The notes below the pieces were generated by a model. The model did no database searches and was not told the origin of the DNA. It was given only the letters and a program-made list of their open reading frames with translations. Both the position numbers and the translations under genes were made by a program. From a bacterium (GTDB lineage: Bacteria > Krumholzibacteriota > Krumholzibacteria > LZORAL124-64-63), in the NCBI GenBank assembly GCA_003646045.1, contig QNDV01000085.1, positions 1 to 7,985 of the forward strand: a DNA stretch of 7,985 bases. The letters are read 5' to 3'. Of this stretch, positions 1-7,985 are shown piece after piece (the first letter of the stretch is position 1; each line of letters starts with the position of its first letter).

Positions 1-4228
<4,228 letters not shown>

Positions 4229-4232
<4 letters not shown>

Positions 4233-5539
4233 ACGAGGTAAGACTGCTGTCCACTACCGATATGGCAGTGACGCATGTGGTGGAGAATATCGGCGAACTG
4301 GTCACGGTCTGCAGTGACAGCGATGACGTGGCAGGACCGCGGCGTGGCTCGGGCCTGGGCGCGGCGGGCCTTGTCGGTAGTGCGGCCCTGGCCCTGGCCG
4401 GGGGCAAGGTACTGGGGTGGGGGCCACAGGAAGAATTGACGCGGGCGCTCCACGAGTGGCCCGGAATCAAGACCGCCCGCCGCACTGACGCCCACGGCAA
4501 CTGCGTCGTGCCGGGCTGGGTGGATCCCCATACCCATGCCGTCTTCGGGCGCACCCGGCAGGACGAATTCGAAAGACGCATCCGGGGCGAGAGCTATCTG
4601 CAGATCGCCGCAGCGGGGGGAGGCATCCACGCATCGGTGCGCGACCTGCGGGCGCGTTCGGAACAGGAGCTGGTGGACCTCACCGTGCCGCGCTTGCGCG
4701 AGATGGTCGGGCACGGCACAACCACCGTGGAGATCAAGAGCGGATACGGCCTGACGGTGGACGATGAACTCAAAATGCTGCGCGCGGCGGGAGTCGCGGC
4801 CCGGGAAGTGGGCATCCGCCTGGTCAGAACCTGCCTGGCGGCCCACGAACTGCCTCCGGAATACGAAGGGCGTCGTGCGCAGTATGTGCAACTGGTGACG
4901 GACGAAATACTGCCGCGGGTAGCGGCTGAGAAACTCGCCGAGCGCTGCGATGTCTTCTGCGAACCGTCGGTTTTCGGGCTGGCGGATACGGAGACCATCC
5001 TGACCAGGGCGGCCGAGCTGGGTCTCGGCTTGACGGTACACGCCGACGAACTGGAACCCCTGGGCGGAGGGGCCCTGGCAGCGCGGCTGGGTGCCCAGTC
5101 GGCCGACCATCTCATTGTCATAGACGAGGCCGGACGTAGCGCCCTGGCAGCTTCCGACACAGTGGCGGTGATGTTGCCCGGCACGGTCTTCACCCTGGGA
5201 CTGGTCCACTTCGCGCCGGCGCGGGCCATGGTGGACCAGGGGTGCGCCCTGGCCCTGGCCACGGACTTCAACCCGGGCAGTTGCCCCATCCGTTCCATGC
5301 CCCTGATCCAGTCCATGGCCTGCACCAGAATGCGCCTGACCCCCGCCGAGAGCCTGGTGGCCGCCACGTTGAACGCCGCCTGGGCCCTGGGACAGGCCGC
5401 CGAGGTGGGTTCGCTGGCGCCGGGCAAGCAGGCGGATTTCCTGATTCTGGACGGCGAGGACCACCGGTTGGTGGCCTATCGCGGCGGGCACAATCCGGTG
5501 GAACGGGTTTTCATCGGCGGGGACGAGATTTCTGCTTAA
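4229..5539 (+). CDS. hutI: Imidazolonepropionase HutI
   Basis: A 436-residue cytoplasmic metal-dependent amidohydrolase that converts 4-imidazolone-5-propanoate to N-formimino-L-glutamate, the third step of histidine degradation. The metal site is complete: His101 and His103 in VDPHTHAVF, His271 in HADE, and Asp346 in ATDFNPGS. Glu274 and His294 match the catalytic Glu252 and His272 of the B. subtilis enzyme, with identical spacings (3, 23 and 75 residues from the third metal His). KSGYGL, a family signature, is also present. The N-terminus is about 21 residues longer than in B. subtilis before the first metal His; NIGELVTV near residue 20 is the usual beginning of the fold. The ATG overlaps the helicase stop as ATGA, indicating translational coupling. 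No hutH, hutU or hutG/F is in view, so it is separated from its pathway here. Base use resembles its neighbours, so I see no sign of recent transfer. Confidence 0.95.
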
Positions 5540-5572
5540 CCTTCAGTCTTCAAGGGCGAAAACAACTTTCAG

Positions 5573-5593
5573 GACCGCGAACCGGTGGCGGTC
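5573..5593 (+). other. Weak hairpin after hutI
   Basis: GACCGC (5573-5578) can pair with GCGGTC (5588-5593) around a nine-base loop, 33 bases after the hutI stop. No T-run follows, so it is a poor intrinsic terminator. It may be a transcript-end processing structure, part of a leader of the next gene, or chance in GC-rich DNA. The rest of the 89-base spacer shows no convincing promoter. Confidence 0.25.
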
Positions 5594-5628
5594 GGTTACT
5601 AGTCGTGCAACCGGATGATGCGTCGTGA

Positions 5629-7173
5629 ATGTGGGGTCGCTCCTTGTCGAAGCTCAGTCAACTCAAACAGGATGCGTACCAGGCCGGCAAAAAGCGGAAC
5701 TGGGATGAGGCGGTCGCCCTGTACGAGCGAATCCTTGAAGTGGACAAGAACAACCCGACGGTCATCAACGAGATGGGTGACCTTTGCCTCAAGGCGGGCA
5801 AGACGCCCCAGGCGGTCCGGCACTTCCTGAGCGCCGCGGCCAAGTACCGTCAGACCGGTCTGCTGAACAACGGAGTGGCGATCTATAAGAAGATCCTGCG
5901 CTACGATGCCCAGAACCTGAATGCCCATTGGTACCTGGCCGAAACACGCAGCAACCAGGGGCTGATCGTCGAAGGCGAGATCCACGCCATACATTTCATA
6001 GAGGGCTCGGAAAAGATATCCGGGGAATTGAGGGAGATCTTCCTCAAGCGTTGCGTCAAGATGCTGGAACTGTACAGCAACTGTGAGCAGATCCTCACGC
6101 GCCTGGTCCTGATCTTCAATACCTACGAAATGAAGCTGGAATCCTCCCGGTCCACCCTGCTGCACGCCTCCGTAGCCTGGGATACCGGTCGTGAGGACGA
6201 GGCCCGGGAACTCGCTGCGCCGGTGATCGAGAATTGTCTCGAAATCCGTAACTATCCGGAATTCCAGCGTTGGCAGAAGCGGGTTGATCCGGAGGCGGCG
6301 AAGCGGGAAGACTCCGATTACGGTGCCGTGGAGTTGGGTGAGGCAGCCGGCGAGACTGCGCCTGAAGTTGCGCCTCCTGTTGCCGAGCCGGTCGCGGCGG
6401 TGCCTGCGACTGAGGCAGCACCAGTGGTTGAGCCGGCGCCTGCGGTCGAGGTGGAGACCCCCGTCGCCGAGACGCCGCCGCCGACCCCTGAAGTCTTGGC
6501 GGATATGCCTGCGAACGACGGGGCCATTACCATTGATGACACCGGAAACACCGATTTCGACGAGCTGATTGCCGCAGCTGCCGATGTCCTTGACGACAAG
6601 AGCGATACCACCGCGACCGGGGATGCAGGCGAGGGTACCGTCGACAAGGTGGAGGATACGACAACGGCAGACGAAGGTCCGAAGATCGATCTGCTGGCGG
6701 AAATCCTGGCCGAGGATACGGACCTCTTGGCAGACAGCGAGAGCAGCCAGCTGGAATCCATAACCCGCGAAATTGGTGCCCAGGTCGGGGGCGAGGGCGG
6801 GGAAAACGATCCCGAGAGCCTCTTCAATACCGGCACCGTCTATCTCGAGATGGGGATGTACGACCAGGCGTGGGAGGCTTTCGCCAAGGTCGTCAAGTCC
6901 GGCGACACGGCTTTTGTGCTGCGGGCCCGCGAGATGTGGGGCGTGGCCCTGCAGCAGGCCGGCCGCCACGGCGAAGCAGTGGAAGTGCTGCGCCAGGGAT
7001 TGGCCGAGGCCGTTGAAGGTCAGGCCCGCATCGGTATGCTGTACAACATCGGCAAGTCCTGCGAGGAAGCGGATCGACCCGACGAGGCCCGTGCGGCCTA
7101 CGAGGAGATCCGCCTGTCGGCGCCGGGTTACCTGGACGTCGAGCAGAGGCTGGAATCACTGGCGACAGTCTAG
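5629..7173 (+). CDS. Cytoplasmic tetratricopeptide-repeat protein with long disordered central linker
   Basis: A 514-codon protein with no signal peptide or membrane segment, so probably a cytoplasmic scaffold; its partner is unknown. Residues about 15-110 form TPR-like helical pairs (NWDEAVALYERILEVDKNNP, then GDLCLKAGKTPQAVRHF, then IYKKILRYD). More helical, TPR-like sequence runs to about 220. Residues 225-393 are a linker: a Pro/Ala/Glu/Val stretch (242-294), then an acidic segment with an amphipathic-looking patch, IDLLAEILAEDTDLL. Residues 394-514 are TPRs again (ESLFNTGTVYLEMGMYDQAW onward). The start is uncertain. ATG 5629 directly follows an in-frame TGA and has a poor ribosome site. 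The in-frame TTG at 5644 gives the N-terminus SKLSQLKQDAY, has GTGGGG seven bases upstream, and may be the true start. The gene is separated from hutI by 89 bases and followed by a hairpin, so it may be its own unit. I recognise only the repeat family, not the specific protein. Confidence 0.85.
   Translation: MWGRSLSKLSQLKQDAYQAGKKRNWDEAVALYERILEVDKNNPTVINEMGDLCLKAGKTPQAVRHFLSAAAKYRQTGLLNNGVAIYKKILRYDAQNLNAHWYLAETRSNQGLIVEGEIHAIHFIEGSEKISGELREIFLKRCVKMLELYSNCEQILTRLVLIFNTYEMKLESSRSTLLHASVAWDTGREDEARELAAPVIENCLEIRNYPEFQRWQKRVDPEAAKREDSDYGAVELGEAAGETAPEVAPPVAEPVAAVPATEAAPVVEPAPAVEVETPVAETPPPTPEVLADMPANDGAITIDDTGNTDFDELIAAAADVLDDKSDTTATGDAGEGTVDKVEDTTTADEGPKIDLLAEILAEDTDLLADSESSQLESITREIGAQVGGEGGENDPESLFNTGTVYLEMGMYDQAWEAFAKVVKSGDTAFVLRAREMWGVALQQAGRHGEAVEVLRQGLAEAVEGQARIGMLYNIGKSCEEADRPDEARAAYEEIRLSAPGYLDVEQRLESLATV
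6352..6510 (+). repeat. Low-complexity Pro/Ala/Glu/Val coding tract in the TPR gene
   Basis: The tract encodes irregular repeats of the type APEVAPPVAEPVAAVP and VEPAPAVEVE (residues about 242-294). Its codons are GCN, CCN, GAG and GTN rich. It is a degenerate amino-acid repeat rather than an exact DNA tandem repeat, typical of an extended, flexible inter-domain linker and likely variable in length between relatives. Confidence 0.7.
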
Positions 7174-7202
7174 TCCGGCAGGATTCATCCCGTGAACCCC
7201 AT

Positions 7203-7227
7203 GCGACCCGGTCTGTGACCGGGTCGC
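7203..7227 (+). terminator. Perfect 11-bp hairpin, probable terminator of the TPR gene
   Basis: GCGACCCGGTC (7203-7213) is perfectly complementary to GACCGGGTCGC (7217-7227), with a three-base TGT loop, starting 30 bases after the TPR stop codon. The downstream bases CCCCTTGTCC hold only a weak T-run, so termination may be incomplete or Rho-assisted. Its position between a stop codon and a new promoter supports a transcript-end role. Confidence 0.6.
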
Positions 7228-7265
7228 CCCTTGTCCATATTCCGCTGCTACCGTCTTGCGGAACC

Positions 7266-7294
7266 TTGCCCGGTGTCCGCCGTTCCCCTAGAAT
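7266..7294 (+). promoter_or_regulatory. Sigma70-like promoter for the membrane-protein gene
   Basis: TTGCCC (7266-7271, four of six matches to TTGACA) and TAGAAT (7289-7294, five of six to TATAAT) are separated by 17 bases. The expected transcription start, about seven or eight bases after the -10 element, falls at 7301-7302, on the ATG at 7302. No Shine-Dalgarno sequence precedes that ATG, so a leaderless mRNA is plausible. Inferred from sequence only. Confidence 0.5.
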
Positions 7295-7301
7295 GCCGCA
7301 C

Positions 7302-7985
7302 ATGGAATCACCGACTTCAAGCTCAAGGGACCGTTCGGTCCGGCAGCCGGTACTGCTGGGCCTGTTCATAGGTCTCGCCGTGGGTGTGGGATATCTGCTT
7401 TCCGGCGTACCAGGGGTAGAGCTCATGACCCTGGTGTCCGCGTTGGCGGGACTGGCCATGGGCCCCGGGTCCGGGTTCGTGGTGGGCGCCCTGGCCGCCG
7501 GGGTCTATTCGGTGGGATCGCCCTACGGAGTTGCGTTGCCTCCGATCCTCGTGGCACAGGTTCTGGGTATGGCGATTGCCGGTGTGTCGGGAGGCCTGCT
7601 GGGTCCGCGACTGGGTGCCCTGGGTAGTGCGCGCAGACAGGCAGTGGCGGCCGGTGCCTTGGGTGCCCTGACCGCCTTGATATTCGATTTGATCACCAAT
7701 CTGGCCATCTGGATGGCCTATGACACGCCTCTGGCGACGGTTGCGGCCATGGCTGTCACCATGTTCCTGGTCCACGTTGTCGTCAACACCGTGGTTTTTG
7801 CCCTGGTGGTCCCGGCGGTAGCGCAGCGCCTGCGGAATCTGGTGCGAGGTGGACTGGTGGGGCGTGGTGCGGCACTGGCTCTGGTGCCTGGCGCCTGCCT
7901 CGGGTTGGTTCTGGTCGGTCCGGTAAGTGCCCGCGCCGGTGCGCCGGCTGACTCGTTGGCCCTGATCCCGGTGGACTCGCTGCAG
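7302..7985 (+). CDS. Polytopic membrane protein resembling an ECF transporter S component, cut by window edge
   Basis: The frame is open to the end of the window (228 codons, no stop), so the C-terminus is missing. After a hydrophilic N-terminus (1-15) I see hydrophobic segments at about 16-33, 41-54, 58-71, 80-101, 114-138 and 146-171. Features such as GLAMGPGSGFVVGALAAG, the FDLITNLA helix and an Asn/Pro-containing sixth helix (H158, N162, P171) resemble ECF S components, the small membrane proteins that bind a vitamin or metal and dock on the EcfAA'T energising module. The substrate cannot be read from this sequence. A seventh hydrophobic segment (about 189-210) follows a basic loop (R176, R178, R182, R188) and leads to an Ala/Pro/Asp/Ser stretch, probably outside the membrane. 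ATG 7302 is chosen because of the promoter position; ATG 7293 is in the same frame but lies within the -10 box. Other small-membrane transporter families are possible. Confidence 0.6.
   Translation, partial: MESPTSSSRDRSVRQPVLLGLFIGLAVGVGYLLSGVPGVELMTLVSALAGLAMGPGSGFVVGALAAGVYSVGSPYGVALPPILVAQVLGMAIAGVSGGLLGPRLGALGSARRQAVAAGALGALTALIFDLITNLAIWMAYDTPLATVAAMAVTMFLVHVVVNTVVFALVVPAVAQRLRNLVRGGLVGRGAALALVPGACLGLVLVGPVSARAGAPADSLALIPVDSLQ

Noticed and set aside
5599..6969. 456-codon open frame on the - strand opposite the TPR gene
   Set aside because: The + strand encodes clear TPR helices with a sensible linker. The antisense translation has Arg-rich patches that mirror the acidic linker codons.
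7890..7910. Lipoprotein signal (PGAC) in the last membrane helix
   Set aside because: The -3 residue is Pro rather than Leu/Val/Ile, and the Cys sits mid-helix in a longer open frame, so a lipobox is unlikely.

Overview
The window is a GC-rich stretch of bacterial chromosome carrying five protein genes, all on the + strand and tightly packed, with no RNA gene, mobile element or CRISPR array that I can see. The first gene is cut by the left edge and the last by the right edge. The gene set (NAD-dependent ligase, Fe-S DinG-type helicase, imidazolonepropionase, a soluble TPR protein, a membrane protein resembling an ECF transporter S component) indicates a bacterium. The base composition and low similarity in the linkers suggest a high-GC, deep-branching, probably Gram-negative lineage (Gemmatimonadota/Krumholzibacteriota-like or a deltaproteobacterial relative), but this placement is a guess.

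Region 1 (1-5539) looks like one operon. ligA (3' part), a dinG-like helicase gene and hutI are joined by two successive 4-base ATGA stop/start overlaps, which implies translational coupling. The first two genes are DNA repair/replication functions. The third is a histidine-catabolism enzyme with an intact metal site and with no other hut gene in view, an unexpected partner.

Region 2 (5540-7227) holds an 89-base spacer with weak competing hairpins, then a 514-codon cytoplasmic TPR protein. Its N- and C-terminal TPR blocks are separated by about 170 residues of Pro/Ala/Glu/Val-rich and acidic linker. A perfect 11-bp hairpin closes this unit.

Region 3 (7228-7985) contains a sigma70-like promoter placed so that transcription should begin at or next to an ATG, suggesting a leaderless mRNA. 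It is followed by a multi-pass membrane protein that runs off the window. Its first six predicted helices resemble an ECF (energy-coupling factor) vitamin-transporter S component. They are followed in frame by a seventh, signal-anchor-like helix leading into a probably extracytoplasmic extension. This possible S-component fusion and the orphan hutI in a repair operon are the two observations most worth following. I did not find a clear-cut novel defence or other multi-gene system.
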